A stretch of DNA of 64,000 nt from Anaeropeptidivorans aminofermentans (GTDB lineage Bacteria > Bacillota > Clostridia > Lachnospirales > UBA5962). The notes under the pieces were generated by a model. It was not told where the DNA came from. It saw only the letters and a program-made list of their open reading frames with translations, and searched no databases. Where the stretch lies: positions 2,356,001 to 2,420,000 of the forward strand of contig NZ_OW711693.1 in assembly GCF_940670685.1 (NCBI RefSeq), read 5' to 3'. Shown in pieces: positions 43,809 to 53,208 of the stretch. The translations under genes and the position numbers were made by a program. The first letter of the stretch is position 1; the number at the start of each line of letters is the position of its first letter.

Positions 43809-46205
43809 TTAGATTTCAACAGCGGCTCTTTTATAGAATTTTTTAAGCTTTTTCAGGGCCTTGCTGTGAACGGAATCCGGCGGGAATTTCCCCTTTGAAT
43901 CTTTCTCACCGGCAGGAGAGCCCATAAGGAGCTCTATGCCCTCGGAAACCTTCTTTATAGGATAAATATGAAATTTATTTTCCTTAATGGCTTCTAAAAC
44001 CTCGTCTTTTAAAACAAGGTCCGGAATATTTTGTTCGGGAATTATTACGCCTTGAGTTCCCGTAAGCCCTCTTTTATTGCATATATCGAAAAACCCTTCC
44101 ACCTTATAGGAAACGCCTCCTATGGGCTGTATTTCTCCAAACTGATTTATGCTTCCCGTAACGGCTATTTCCTGGGAAAGGGGCATATCCGAAAGGCTTG
44201 ATATGATGGCGTAAAGCTCGGCGCTTGAAGCGCTGTCCCCGTCTATACCGCTGTAATTTTGCTCAAAGCAAATGCGGCAGGAAAGGGAAAGGGGAAATTC
44301 CTGAGCGTATACGCTTCCAAGGTAACCTATGATTACCTGAACGCCTTTATCGTGGATAGAACCGCTCATTTCCGCTTCCTTTTCAATATTTATGATGCCG
44401 GCCCTTCCGGCATAGGTAGTTGCTGTGATGCGGGCGGGATTTGCAAAAATATAATCCCCCATGTCAAGAACCGCAAGACCGTTTATCTGGCCTATTTTGC
44501 TGCCGGTGGTATTGATGAGGATTGAATTATCTTCTATCATTCTGTCAAGCTTTTCCTCATACATATTAAGGCGGTAATCTCTTTCTTTTACAGCCTTAAT
44601 TACGTATTCTTCCGTAACAATATTTTGATTGTCCATGGAAGCCCAAGCGGAAGCTTCAGAGATAATCTCCGTAAGCAAGCTGAACCTTGCGGTAAGCCTA
44701 TCGTTTCTTTCGACATCTCTTAAAGAAACCTCTATGAGTTTTCCTATGGCGGCATAATCAAAATCCATACAGTTTTCTCTGTCTATATAGCTTTTTACAA
44801 AACCGAGAGTTTTCTTGAGATTATCGACATTATAGTCCATTTCATAATCAAAGTCTGCACGGATTTTAAAAAGCTTATGAAAATCGTCCTCATAATAGGA
44901 AATAAGCTCATAATAATAAGGAGAGCCTACGATGATAACCTTTACGTTTACCTGTGCAGCTTCGGGTTTTATACCGCTTAAAGAAATTCCTGTGGCATAT
45001 TCCCTTAAGGGGTCGATGGTAATTTCCCCCGTTCTTAAAACCCTTCTCAAAGAATCCCACGCATAGGGGTTTGAAAACAAATCATGGGCCGAAACGATGA
45101 GATACCCTCCGTTGGCCTTGTGAAGGGCCCCTGGTCGGATTTTCATAAAGTCGGTAGTAAAATTGCCGTATTCATTGTCGTATTCAATGTCTCCTACGAT
45201 ATTGGAGTAGGTAGGGTTAAATTCCTCTATTACAGGCGCTCCCTTTGTTTCGGAATTATCTGCAATCAGATTGATTTTATATTTTGTAAGGCTATTTTCC
45301 CCGCCTCTTCTGCTGTACCACGGAAGCATTGCCATGACACTTTCTTCATCGTCACTGTCGGCATCGTTAAAGTCATGGATATTATTTAAAATATCTTCCT
45401 TAACCTCTTTCAGATAATCTACGATTACTTTAGAAGCTTCGTATTTTTCAAAAAGCTCGCCTATAAAACGCCCCACAATGAAAAGAGACGTGCTGTATTC
45501 AAGATTTGATATATCCTTTCTTGCCTGCTTCTCGTATTCCTTTATATCCCGCATAAATTCCGCGGCGCTTTCCTGAACGCTTTCAGAATTTTCAGTGATT
45601 TTATCCTTGTCTTCTTGGGAAAGCTCTTCATACTGCTCTTCTGTGAGGGCTTCGCCGTCAAGCAAGGGCATAAAATAAATGCCGGAATTTGTAGACTTTA
45701 CTCCGAAATTATATTTTTTCGCATACTCCGACATTTCCTTTATTTTATTATCTTTTTTCTCCTGAAAGCTTTTTAATATACCGCCCTTTTGGTTTTCAAA
45801 ATCTTTATCCGTAAAAACCCTTGTGATTTCTTCTGTCAAAGAGGCAACAAGCTCATCCATATCCTCCAGAAGATTTTTTCCCATTCCGGGAGGAAGCTTT
45901 AAAAGCTTAGGCAGTTTCGGATTTTTAAAATTATATACATAGCACATATCTTCCGGCGTTTTTTCCGTAAGAGCAATTTCCTCGGCAAACTTTTTTGCAA
46001 AGGTTGCTTTTCCGGATCCTGAAATACCGGATACGTATATGTTATAGCCTTTTTTCTTTATGTTAAGGCCGAATTTAAGAGCCTTTTCCCCTCTTTGCTG
46101 GCCTATAATTCCTACAAACGGCGTAATCTCCGATGTGCTTTTAAATTCTATTTTATTAAAAAGAGTATTCTTTTTAAGCTCTTTATAATCAAGCCTTTTT
46201 GCCAT
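43809..46205 (-). CDS. Lon-like ATP-dependent protease
   Basis: The 798-residue protein has an AAA+ module (Walker A GISGSGKATFAKKF at about 60-73; ANGGYLIVSAHDLFSNPYAW around 360) and a C-terminal Lon-type protease domain. The catalytic serine lies in GIDGDSASSAEL (about residue 655) and the lysine in GGVSYKVEGF (about 699). It lacks the standard LonA N-terminal substrate-binding domain and instead has a long insert within the ATPase, so it belongs to the LonB-like group seen in clostridia. Its start overlaps the rimI stop by one base, and it is last in the tsaE-tsaB-rimI operon. Its substrates are unknown. Confidence 0.93.
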   Translation of the reverse strand: MAKRLDYKELKKNTLFNKIEFKSTSEITPFVGIIGQQRGEKALKFGLNIKKKGYNIYVSGISGSGKATFAKKFAEEIALTEKTPEDMCYVYNFKNPKLPKLLKLPPGMGKNLLEDMDELVASLTEEITRVFTDKDFENQKGGILKSFQEKKDNKIKEMSEYAKKYNFGVKSTNSGIYFMPLLDGEALTEEQYEELSQEDKDKITENSESVQESAAEFMRDIKEYEKQARKDISNLEYSTSLFIVGRFIGELFEKYEASKVIVDYLKEVKEDILNNIHDFNDADSDDEESVMAMLPWYSRRGGENSLTKYKINLIADNSETKGAPVIEEFNPTYSNIVGDIEYDNEYGNFTTDFMKIRPGALHKANGGYLIVSAHDLFSNPYAWDSLRRVLRTGEITIDPLREYATGISLSGIKPEAAQVNVKVIIVGSPYYYELISYYEDDFHKLFKIRADFDYEMDYNVDNLKKTLGFVKSYIDRENCMDFDYAAIGKLIEVSLRDVERNDRLTARFSLLTEIISEASAWASMDNQNIVTEEYVIKAVKERDYRLNMYEEKLDRMIEDNSILINTTGSKIGQINGLAVLDMGDYIFANPARITATTYAGRAGIINIEKEAEMSGSIHDKGVQVIIGYLGSVYAQEFPLSLSCRICFEQNYSGIDGDSASSAELYAIISSLSDMPLSQEIAVTGSINQFGEIQPIGGVSYKVEGFFDICNKRGLTGTQGVIIPEQNIPDLVLKDEVLEAIKENKFHIYPIKKVSEGIELLMGSPAGEKDSKGKFPPDSVHSKALKKLKKFYKRAAVEI

Positions 46206-46663
46206 TAAACCACCTCTTCGTCAATTAAATACTTCCACATTATAAGGGCGTCTTCTTTCGTATCGGCGTAATAGTTCTTCCTTACTCCTTCAACCTTATA
46301 CCCATTTTTTGCATAAAGCCTCTGGGCTGGGCCGTTACTTACCCTCACTTCAAGTGTAAGACCAAGCATTTGTCTTTCTCTGCCCACTTCTTCAAGGGCT
46401 TTCATAAGCCTATCGCCAATGCCTAAACCCCTGAATTCCTTTTTCACGGCTATATTCGTAATATGGCCTTCTGTAACCACATGCCACATGCCTGCATAGC
46501 CGCAAACCTTTTTGTCATATAGGGCAACAAAATATACGGAAAGCTTGTTTTCAAATGCATCTTTTGCTAAGTCCTCTTTGCTCCAGGGTACAGAGAAAGA
46601 GCCTAATTCTATATCATAAACATCATCTAAGTGTTCCCTTTTAAAGGGTACTATTTCTATCAT
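46205..46663 (-). CDS. rimI: Ribosomal protein S18 alanine N-acetyltransferase
   Basis: RimI is a GNAT acetyltransferase. The 152-residue protein has the acetyl-CoA loop VKKEFRGLGIGDRLMKAL (about 74-91) and the C-terminal motif AQRLYAKNGYKVEGVRKNYY. The gene lies between tsaB and the Lon-like gene and overlaps both, the widely conserved tsaB-rimI pairing. In many bacteria the true target remains untested. Confidence 0.94.
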   Translation of the reverse strand: MIEIVPFKREHLDDVYDIELGSFSVPWSKEDLAKDAFENKLSVYFVALYDKKVCGYAGMWHVVTEGHITNIAVKKEFRGLGIGDRLMKALEEVGRERQMLGLTLEVRVSNGPAQRLYAKNGYKVEGVRKNYYADTKEDALIMWKYLIDEEVV

Positions 46664-47348
46664 GAATCAATTTCTCCTCATATTCCCTCTCGGCTTGGGG
46701 CTTTCTTAAATACATAAGCTCAAAATCCCTATAGTCGGAAAATTTATCTTCTTTTATAAGTTCCGAAGCTGCCAATGCTACGGAACCGGCCCTTTGCATA
46801 TTCATATTTAAAGGAGCGATTGCATAGCCCCTTTCTTTTATAAGATCTTCGTAATTCACAATTCCATCGCCTAAAAATACAGCTTTGCCGCCTTTATCTA
46901 TCTTAGATAAAAGCTCGGTAAATTCTATGTTCATGTAATCGCTTTTTCTGATAATTTTCCCGTTATTTTCGTAAATGGCTGTATATACCTGGCCCCTTCT
47001 TGCGTCCATTATCGGTATAATAAGGCTCTCTTTTTCTAAAACATTATATGCCAGAGCATCTAATGTAGGAACCATAACAAGAGGCCTTTTAGCGCCGTGA
47101 GCCAATGCCTTTGCCGTAGCCGCTCCTATTCGAAGACCTGTAAAAGAACCGGGGCCGCTTGAGCAGGCAATATAATCCATAGAAGAAAGCGCCATATCAA
47201 GCATTTTCATCAGGCTTTCAACAATGGGCATTATAGTTTCGCTATGGTTTACTTTATTGTTCAGGGTAAATTCCCCTATTATTTTGCTTCCGTCTAAAAC
47301 AGCGGCAGAGGAAGGTCCCCCTGTTGTTTCTATCGCTAATATTTTCAT
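46641..47348 (-). CDS. tsaB: tRNA threonylcarbamoyladenosine complex subunit TsaB
   Basis: TsaB is the dimerisation partner of TsaD in t6A37 synthesis. The 235-residue protein has the ASKHA-fold features ILAIETTGGPSSAAVLDG at the start, YIACSSGPGSFTGLRIGAATAKALA (about 60-84) and PIMDARRGQVYTAIYE. It overlaps rimI by 23 bases and follows tsaE. TsaD is encoded 6.4 kb away on the plus strand. Confidence 0.96.
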   Translation of the reverse strand: MKILAIETTGGPSSAAVLDGSKIIGEFTLNNKVNHSETIMPIVESLMKMLDMALSSMDYIACSSGPGSFTGLRIGAATAKALAHGAKRPLVMVPTLDALAYNVLEKESLIIPIMDARRGQVYTAIYENNGKIIRKSDYMNIEFTELLSKIDKGGKAVFLGDGIVNYEDLIKERGYAIAPLNMNMQRAGSVALAASELIKEDKFSDYRDFELMYLRKPQAEREYEEKLIHDRNSTL

Positions 47349-47373
47349 ATTTTATCCTTTTATCAAATATTCT

Positions 47374-47805
47374 TTAGTTTGGTTTTGAAAAATTGATTTC
47401 TATTTTTCTGTAATCTTCTGATTTATTTATATCCTTTTTTATACTTATCCATGCAGCATGGTCAGGTATAAGCCTCATAGCCATTTCAGGCCATTCTATA
47501 AGGCATATTCCCTTTCCATAGAAATATTCTTCAACACCCAGATTATAAAGCTCATCTTCGTCTTCTATCCTGTACATGTCAAAATGATATAATGGAATTC
47601 TTCCATTATATATATTAAATATAGTAAACGTAGGGCTTGTTATATGCTCATTTATTCCAAGGCCCTCGGCAAAACCCTTTGCAAAAACTGTCTTCCCTGC
47701 CCCAAGATCACCGGTAAGACAGAAAACAGCGGATTCTTTGGCGTTTTCTGCAATATCGAAGGCAATCTTTCGGGTTTCCTCAGGCGAAAAGGATTCATAT
47801 ATCAT
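47374..47805 (-). CDS. tsaE: tRNA threonylcarbamoyladenosine complex ATPase TsaE
   Basis: TsaE is the P-loop ATPase that resets the TsaBD complex. The 143-residue protein has Walker A LTGDLGAGKTVFAKGFAEGLG (about 32-52), the ITSPTF switch motif and LYHFDMYRIED. ATG at 47805 is preferred because GGAAAGGAAAG stands ahead of it; the frame begins six codons earlier at a TTG. It is the first gene of the operon. Confidence 0.96.
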   Translation of the reverse strand: MIYESFSPEETRKIAFDIAENAKESAVFCLTGDLGAGKTVFAKGFAEGLGINEHITSPTFTIFNIYNGRIPLYHFDMYRIEDEDELYNLGVEEYFYGKGICLIEWPEMAMRLIPDHAAWISIKKDINKSEDYRKIEINFSKPN

Positions 47806-47823
47806 AGCAACTTTCCTTTCCAA

Positions 47824-48026
47824 GTTTCTTAGAAAATTTTAGCACAGTTATATTTATATTTCAATCCGTAGTAAAATAAAACCCCTGCTCTCACGGCAAA
47901 TCTACGAAAAAAGATATATCAATCCCTCCCTAAGTTTATGTCTTTTTATAAAAATCAAAGAATATTCAAAGCTTCAAGGAAAGTTTGAATCCCTTCCGGA
48001 AAGGTTTTCAACGAAGGAGAGTTTGT
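47824..48026. other. Intergenic region upstream of tsaE
   Basis: No gene is seen. Small hairpins occur at about 47968-47986 (TTCAAAGC/TTTGAA type) and 47992-48006 (CCTTCCGGAAAGG). The rest of the gap, up to purH, is repeat elements. Confidence 0.35.
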
Positions 48027-48170
48027 TTATAGTAAAATAATTTGATTACGGTAATAAAAACCGTATATTTTGAATGGCTTAATATAAGCGTTCCTATTAT
48101 ATTAAACCGTTTGTGAAAAATAGATTTTTGTTACTGCCTTAAGTAGATGTTTCCAAAATTATGTTATTAT
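48027..48170. repeat. Family D relative
   Basis: It shares with 38636-38764 the run GTAATAAAAACCGTATATTT then TGAATGGCTTAATATAAGCG and the later TTTGTGAAAAATAGA/TTTTTGTTACTGCCTTAA. The outer ends differ (TTATAGTAAAATAATTT on the left; AAATTATGTTATTATGGTAG on the right) but still pair imperfectly. Confidence 0.75.
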
Positions 48171-48180
48171 GGTAGAATAT

Positions 48181-48240
48181 GAATAAAATCAAGCAAAGCT
48201 TGATTTTATTCACGAATACATTTCCCTGCGGGAAATGTAT
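48181..48240. repeat. Solo double-hairpin repeat (family A, reverse order)
   Basis: Hairpin 2 (GAATAAAATCAAGC/GCTTGATTTTATTC, 48181-48211) comes first, then ACGA, then hairpin 1 (ATACATTTCCC/GGGAAATGTAT, 48216-48240). This is the array unit read from the other strand. The flanks GGTAG and CTACC (48171-48175 and about 48250) also mirror each other. It lies 58 bases upstream of purH. Confidence 0.85.
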
Positions 48241-48298
48241 GAGGAAAAACTACCATTATGGCATGGCAAATAATTTACTATTGAACGGGTGATAAAGA

Positions 48299-49849
48299 AT
48301 GAAAAGAGCGCTTTTAAGCGTAAGTGATAAAACAGGCATCGTTGACTTTGCTAAGGACCTTGAACGTCTCGGCGTGGAAATTATATCCACCGGCGGCACC
48401 TGTAAGGCTTTAAGAAACGCAGGTGTAAAGGCCTTAGATGTTGAAAGCATAACGAATTTTCCTGAATGCCTCGACGGAAGAGTAAAAACTCTCCACCCTA
48501 TGGTACACGGGGGAATTCTTGCCGTTAGAGAAAACGAAGACCATATGAAGCACCTTGAAAAATTTAACATCGGCCTTATTGATATTGTTGCAGTAAATCT
48601 CTATCCTTTTAAGGAAACCATTGCAAAAGAAGGAGTTTTACTGGAAGAAGCTATTGAAAATATCGATATCGGCGGCCCTTCCATGGTCAGAGCTGCCGCT
48701 AAAAATTATAAATATGTTACAGTCATAACCGACCCTTCGGATTACCCTAAAATCATAGAGGAACTTGAAAAGGACGGTGATACCTGCCCTCATTCAAGAT
48801 TTTATTTATCGGCAAAGGCCTTTATGCATACGGCTCATTACGATGCCATGATCAGTAATTATTTAAAGCCTTTGGCAAGGATTGAAGAATTTCCCCAAAC
48901 CCTTACTTTAACTTATGAAAAGGCCCAGGATATGCGTTACGGCGAAAATCCCCAGCAAAAGGCAGCCTTTTATAAAGAAACCGGAAATATTGAAGGAACC
49001 ATCGCAGGGGCAGAAAAGCTCCATGGCAAAGAGCTTTCCTTCAATAACATAAACGATGCTAACGGCGCCCTTATGCTCCTTAAAGAATTTACGGAGCCTG
49101 CAGTCGTTGCCTGCAAGCATTCTGCACCCTGCGGCGTTGCATTGGGCAGCAGTATTCATGAGGCTTATTTAAAGGCATACGAAAGTGATTCCGTATCTAT
49201 TTTCGGCGGAATTGTTGCCTTCAACAGAGAAGTTGATGAAAATACCGCTGAGGAAATCAATAAAATATTCCTTGAAATCATAATCGCGCCGGACTTTTCC
49301 GAAAAAGCACTTGAAATACTGAAGTCTAAAAAGAATATTCGCCTTTTAAAGATTAATAATATTGGAAATAATAAAAATAATAGCTATGATATTAAAAAAG
49401 TAGCCGGCGGGCTTTTAATTCAAGAAAGCGATGTAAGCTTATATAATGAAGAAGACTTTAAATGCGTTACCAAAGCAAAGCCCTCCGAAAAAGAAATGAA
49501 AGACCTTATATTTGCTATGCAGGTAGTAAAACATGCAAAATCAAATGCCATTGCTATATGCAGAAACCTTCAGTCCGTAGGCATAGGGAACGGACAGGTA
49601 AGCCGTATATGGGCCTGCAAGCAGGCCATAGACCACGGGAAGGAATTTTTTGAAAACGGTGCAGAAGGTGCAGTTCTTGCTTCCGACGCTTACTTCCCTT
49701 TTTCCGACTGTGTTGAACAAGCCCATAAGGCAGGTATTAAAGCCATTATACAGCCCGGCGGCTCCATCAGAGACAAAGAGTCTGTAAAGCTTTGCGACGA
49801 ATACGGTATAAGCATGATTTTTACCGGTATGAGGCATTTTAAACATTAA
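48299..49849 (+). CDS. purH: Bifunctional AICAR formyltransferase/IMP cyclohydrolase
   Basis: PurH carries out the last two steps of IMP synthesis. The 516-residue protein has an N-terminal IMP cyclohydrolase (MGS-like) domain, starting [32 protein letters not shown], with [16 protein letters not shown]. The C-terminal formyltransferase has [26 protein letters not shown] (near 280) and the end [16 protein letters not shown]. No other pur gene is here, which is unusual because purH is commonly in a pur operon. I looked for a purine riboswitch upstream and saw only repeats. Confidence 0.97.
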   Translation: MKRALLSVSDKTGIVDFAKDLERLGVEIISTGGTCKALRNAGVKALDVESITNFPECLDGRVKTLHPMVHGGILAVRENEDHMKHLEKFNIGLIDIVAVNLYPFKETIAKEGVLLEEAIENIDIGGPSMVRAAAKNYKYVTVITDPSDYPKIIEELEKDGDTCPHSRFYLSAKAFMHTAHYDAMISNYLKPLARIEEFPQTLTLTYEKAQDMRYGENPQQKAAFYKETGNIEGTIAGAEKLHGKELSFNNINDANGALMLLKEFTEPAVVACKHSAPCGVALGSSIHEAYLKAYESDSVSIFGGIVAFNREVDENTAEEINKIFLEIIIAPDFSEKALEILKSKKNIRLLKINNIGNNKNNSYDIKKVAGGLLIQESDVSLYNEEDFKCVTKAKPSEKEMKDLIFAMQVVKHAKSNAIAICRNLQSVGIGNGQVSRIWACKQAIDHGKEFFENGAEGAVLASDAYFPFSDCVEQAHKAGIKAIIQPGGSIRDKESVKLCDEYGISMIFTGMRHFKH

Positions 49850-49868
49850 TGAAACGAGGATACTGATT

Positions 49869-50774
49869 ATGCTGGATATTGCTCTGCTTGGCTGCGGCGG
49901 CATGATGCCCCTTCCAAACAGATTTCTCACAAGTATGTTTTTAAGGCTGAACGGCCGTTTTCTTCTTCTGGACTGCGGCGAAGGAACACAGGTAAGCCTT
50001 AAAATGCTTGGCTGGGGCTTTAAAAATATAGATGTGATACTGATAACCCACTTTCACGCCGATCACGTTGCCGGCCTTCCGGGGCTTCTGCTTACCATAA
50101 CCAATTCAGGCAGAACAGAGCCCCTCCATATGATAGGCCCTAAAGGTCTTGAAATTGTGGTAAAATGTCTTCTTGTAATTGCTCCGGAACTTCCCTTTGA
50201 AATTATCTTCCATGAAATGGAAGATGCAACAAATATTAAAATCGGAGATTTCCATATAAGCTCTTTACCTGTGGAGCATCGTATGCCCTGCTTCGCCTAT
50301 TCTATCGATGTGAAAAGACGAGGAAAGTTTAATATCAATAAAGCAAAGGCCCTGAACCTTCCAAGAACTTACTGGTCAATCCTTCAAAAAAATGAAATGG
50401 TTCTATATGAGGGAAAGGAATATCTTCCCGAAATGGTAATGGGTGACGAAAGAAAAGGCCTTAAAGTGTCTTACTGTACAGATTCAAGGCCTGTAGCTGC
50501 TTTGCCGGATTTTATAAAAGATTCCGATTTATTCATATGCGAAGGCATTTACGGTGAAGATGAAAAATTAAATAAAGCCATGGAATATAAGCATATGCTT
50601 TTTTCAGAGGCTGCAACCCTTGCAAAAAAGGGCAATGTTTCAGAGCTTTGGCTTACCCACTACAGCCCTTCTCTAACGGCACCTGAAGAGTTTTTAAGCG
50701 TTGCTAAAGATATATTTGAAAATACGCATTTAGGCTTTGACAGAAAAACAGCGGCTTTACTTTTTTCAGAATAG
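49869..50774 (+). CDS. rnz: Ribonuclease Z
   Basis: RNase Z trims tRNA 3' ends, notably those without an encoded CCA, such as the tRNA-Glu in this window. The 301-residue metallo-beta-lactamase-fold protein has THFHADHVAGLPGLL (about 59-73), LPVEHRMPCFAYSI (His near 140), SYCTDSRPV and the C-terminal WLTHYSPSL. It begins 19 bases after purH and is probably co-transcribed. Confidence 0.95.
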   Translation: MLDIALLGCGGMMPLPNRFLTSMFLRLNGRFLLLDCGEGTQVSLKMLGWGFKNIDVILITHFHADHVAGLPGLLLTITNSGRTEPLHMIGPKGLEIVVKCLLVIAPELPFEIIFHEMEDATNIKIGDFHISSLPVEHRMPCFAYSIDVKRRGKFNINKAKALNLPRTYWSILQKNEMVLYEGKEYLPEMVMGDERKGLKVSYCTDSRPVAALPDFIKDSDLFICEGIYGEDEKLNKAMEYKHMLFSEAATLAKKGNVSELWLTHYSPSLTAPEEFLSVAKDIFENTHLGFDRKTAALLFSE

Positions 50775-51076
50775 CTTTATGGTTAAGAAACTTGAAAAAT
50801 TTATAAGCCTGCACTTGTACTGTTTTTCAGATTCCCTTGGTATAATAGAAATAAAATGAAGCTTCACCTGATTTTATTCGCGAACACATTTTCCCAAGGA
50901 AAATATATAAGCAAATCCTGCGATTTATGATATAATGCAAGCAAACCATTTTTATCCTCAAGTATTTATATTATATAATAAGACAATTTTATATTTTTGC
51001 CGTATAATAGATATATAATAAAGGCTTCTTATTGTTATCCTTATACGTTCTGCCTTTATTCAAAGAGGGTGAAAAT
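50775..51076. other. Gap between rnz and the ECF sigma gene, with a decayed family A repeat
   Basis: At about 50863-50912 the sequence ATAAAATGAAGCTTCACCTG, then ATTTTATTCGCGAACACATT, resembles the solo repeat at 48181-48240 with several mismatches. No gene is seen. Promoter elements for the sigma operon should be here but none is convincing enough to list. Confidence 0.4.
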
Positions 51077-51655
51077 TTGATAAATACTTACAAGGACAAA
51101 AGTGATTATGAAATCATACAGATGTGCGTAAACGGTGATAATGACTGCTTTGCAGAGTTGGTCTCAAGATATAAAAACCTTGTTTACTCCGTTATATTAA
51201 GAATGGTAAACGACAGGGAGGAAGCAAACGACCTTGCACAGGAGGTTTTTATTAAAATATATAAAAACCTCAATAAGTATTATCCCGATTATAAATTCAG
51301 CACATGGATTATACGTATTACCACAAACCATGTAATCGACTACAGGCGTAAGAAAAAACAAGAAACAATCCCCATCGACGAAATAGATTACGAAATATCT
51401 GCAAAAGGTTCACCTGAAAGTGATTATCTTAAAAAGGAGCAGGCTATTATGCTTAAGGAAGTTGTAAACAATCTTCCCGATATGTATAAAATTCCTATTG
51501 TTCTTTATCATCAGCAGGGCTTAAGCTATCAGGAAATCGCAGACGTTATAGAGGAGCCCTTGTCAAAGGTTAAAAACAGAATTTTCCGAGGCCGCAAAAT
51601 GCTGAAAGAAGCTATCATAAGCATGAAAGAAGGTGATAATTATGAATTGCTCTAA
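51077..51655 (+). CDS. ECF-type RNA polymerase sigma factor
   Basis: The 192-residue protein has region 2 (FAELVSRYKNLVYSVILRMVNDREEANDLAQEVFIKIYKNL, about 21-61) and region 4 (DMYKIPIVLYHQQGLSYQEIADVIEEPLSKVKNRIFRGRKMLKE, about 138-181), joined by a short linker. It resembles the SigW/RpoE-like ECF groups controlled by a membrane anti-sigma factor. TTG at 51077 is chosen because GAGGGTGAAAA precedes it. Its end overlaps the anti-sigma start by 14 bases. It probably drives its own operon. Confidence 0.95.
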   Translation: MINTYKDKSDYEIIQMCVNGDNDCFAELVSRYKNLVYSVILRMVNDREEANDLAQEVFIKIYKNLNKYYPDYKFSTWIIRITTNHVIDYRRKKKQETIPIDEIDYEISAKGSPESDYLKKEQAIMLKEVVNNLPDMYKIPIVLYHQQGLSYQEIADVIEEPLSKVKNRIFRGRKMLKEAIISMKEGDNYELL

Positions 51656-52211
51656 ATCCGATGAATATTTCATGAAATATATGGATAACGCTTTAACAGA
51701 GAGCGAAGCTTTAAAACTCAACACACACCTTAAAGAATGCGAAAAATGCAGAACGGACTTTTTAATATACGATAGTTTAATGAAGGAATTTTCAAGTATC
51801 GAATGCATTGAAGCTCCCGAGGATTTGGAAATTAGGGTCATGGCAGAAATTGCCAAGCTTGAGCCTATATATAATAAGTCCGAAAAAAATACAAATACTA
51901 TTTTTATCGTACTTGCTGCTGTATTAGGTTCTCTCTTAGGCCTTAGCTTTATTTTATTTATAAACAGAGAAGCTATTCTTAATATTATGTCAGGATACCC
52001 CCAGCTTGAAGCATACGTGGCGATGCTTAGACCTGTGTCCAATTTTGTAACGGAGCTTACGGCAAACATAGGCTCTATTATGACAAAAACCATCAACGAA
52101 GTGGCTATGTTTTTAAACAGCTTCCAATATTTGATTTTAGTTGTTGCAGTATCGCTTTTTGCTCTGCAAATATTTCTATACAAAAAAGAAAAGGGTAAGG
52201 TTGAAGAATAA
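51642..52211 (+). CDS. Zinc-finger anti-sigma factor (membrane)
   Basis: The 189-residue protein has an N-terminal anti-sigma zinc-finger domain with the HxxxCxxC motif in THLKECEKCRTDF (about 30-42), a linker, one strong transmembrane helix (TIFIVLAAVLGSLLGLSFILFI, about 87-108) and a second hydrophobic segment near the C-terminus. It should hold the ECF sigma factor at the membrane. ATG at 51642 follows AGAAGGTG; a GTG three codons upstream overlaps that site. Confidence 0.9.
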   Translation: MNCSKSDEYFMKYMDNALTESEALKLNTHLKECEKCRTDFLIYDSLMKEFSSIECIEAPEDLEIRVMAEIAKLEPIYNKSEKNTNTIFIVLAAVLGSLLGLSFILFINREAILNIMSGYPQLEAYVAMLRPVSNFVTELTANIGSIMTKTINEVAMFLNSFQYLILVVAVSLFALQIFLYKKEKGKVEE

Positions 52212-53207
52212 ATGAAAATAAAAAAGGCGCTGATGTTGATATTTATGTTAGTTGCTCTTACCGCAGGCACTGTCTACGGTAGCGATGCAGCAGGCGTTAA
52301 TATCGGCAAGGTAAATTTAGGTGAAAGTTATGTTTTTTCACAGAATACCTCCGGCAGCTCCTTTTTTTTTATGTCCCAAAGCAATTTCTTAAACAGACAT
52401 AAGGGAAGCCTGGTATTTTTTAAAAGCAGCTCCATTATAAAAGGTAAGATTGAAGGTAATATTTACTGCCTTTTTTCCGAACTTGTAATGGAAAAAGAAG
52501 CAATGGTAAGCGGAAATATATATACTCTTTCCTCCATTGTAAGCGTACATGGCAATGCTTCCGCAAAGGTAAAGGCTTTTATCGTATTTGAAAAGCTCTT
52601 TTCCAATATATATTCCATAAACGGTTATAAAGTTTACAGCGACGTTCTTCCTGCTATGGTTATCATCGTTTTTCTTTCTGTTTCAAGAGAGCTCATATGC
52701 CTTATCCTTCTGGGCTTTAAAAAGGGCTTCTTTGAACAGGGAAGCGTTCTCATTCTAAAGGAGCCTTTCGGTATATTGCATTACGGGCTGTTTTCTTATT
52801 TTATACTTATAGCCTTATCCCTTATGTTTCTTATGTCCGTGGTGGGGGTTGCCATTGCCGTTCTTATAGGGATTTTTGTTTTTCTTATATCCCTTAACGG
52901 CCAGGTAAGCTTAAATATGACTATGGGAGATTTAATAACAAATCAGCTCAATATCAAAGCCGGTCCTTACGTTAATGCGGTCATAGGAGGCATAATATCA
53001 GAAATTATGACTTTTCTTCCTGTGGTTGGCTTAATATTCAACTTTATACTCATGCCTATATTATGTCTTGGCATATTTTTTACAAATATAGTGAACGGCT
53101 TTATTAGAAAACGTTTTTACGAAACGCCTTACGATTTAAACATAAATTATAATAAAAATCCCGGTACTGACGATATAAGAAATATAGTAGTAAAAGATAT
53201 TAAGTGA
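52212..53207 (+). CDS. Bactofilin-like domain membrane protein, probable target of the ECF module
   Basis: The 331-residue protein starts one base after the anti-sigma stop. It has a signal peptide (KALMLIFMLVALTAGTVYG), then a segment of about 80 residues with short beta repeats (SIIKGKIEGNIYCLFSELVMEKEAMVSGNIYTLSSIVSVHGNASAK) resembling a polymer-forming bactofilin fold. At least four hydrophobic helices follow between about 145 and 310. The signal peptide means the beta part would lie outside the membrane, unlike normal cytoplasmic bactofilins. Function is unknown; an envelope-stress role is suggested by its operon. Confidence 0.65.
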   Translation: MKIKKALMLIFMLVALTAGTVYGSDAAGVNIGKVNLGESYVFSQNTSGSSFFFMSQSNFLNRHKGSLVFFKSSSIIKGKIEGNIYCLFSELVMEKEAMVSGNIYTLSSIVSVHGNASAKVKAFIVFEKLFSNIYSINGYKVYSDVLPAMVIIVFLSVSRELICLILLGFKKGFFEQGSVLILKEPFGILHYGLFSYFILIALSLMFLMSVVGVAIAVLIGIFVFLISLNGQVSLNMTMGDLITNQLNIKAGPYVNAVIGGIISEIMTFLPVVGLIFNFILMPILCLGIFFTNIVNGFIRKRFYETPYDLNINYNKNPGTDDIRNIVVKDIK

Positions 53208-53208
53208 G

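Noticed and set aside
48170-48298. Purine riboswitch upstream of purH
   Set aside because: The structure here is fully explained by a solo family A repeat; the conserved purine aptamer loops are missing.
50863-50912. Intact family A repeat before the sigma gene
   Set aside because: Only part of each arm pairs; it is noted as a decayed copy within the gap rather than a full element.
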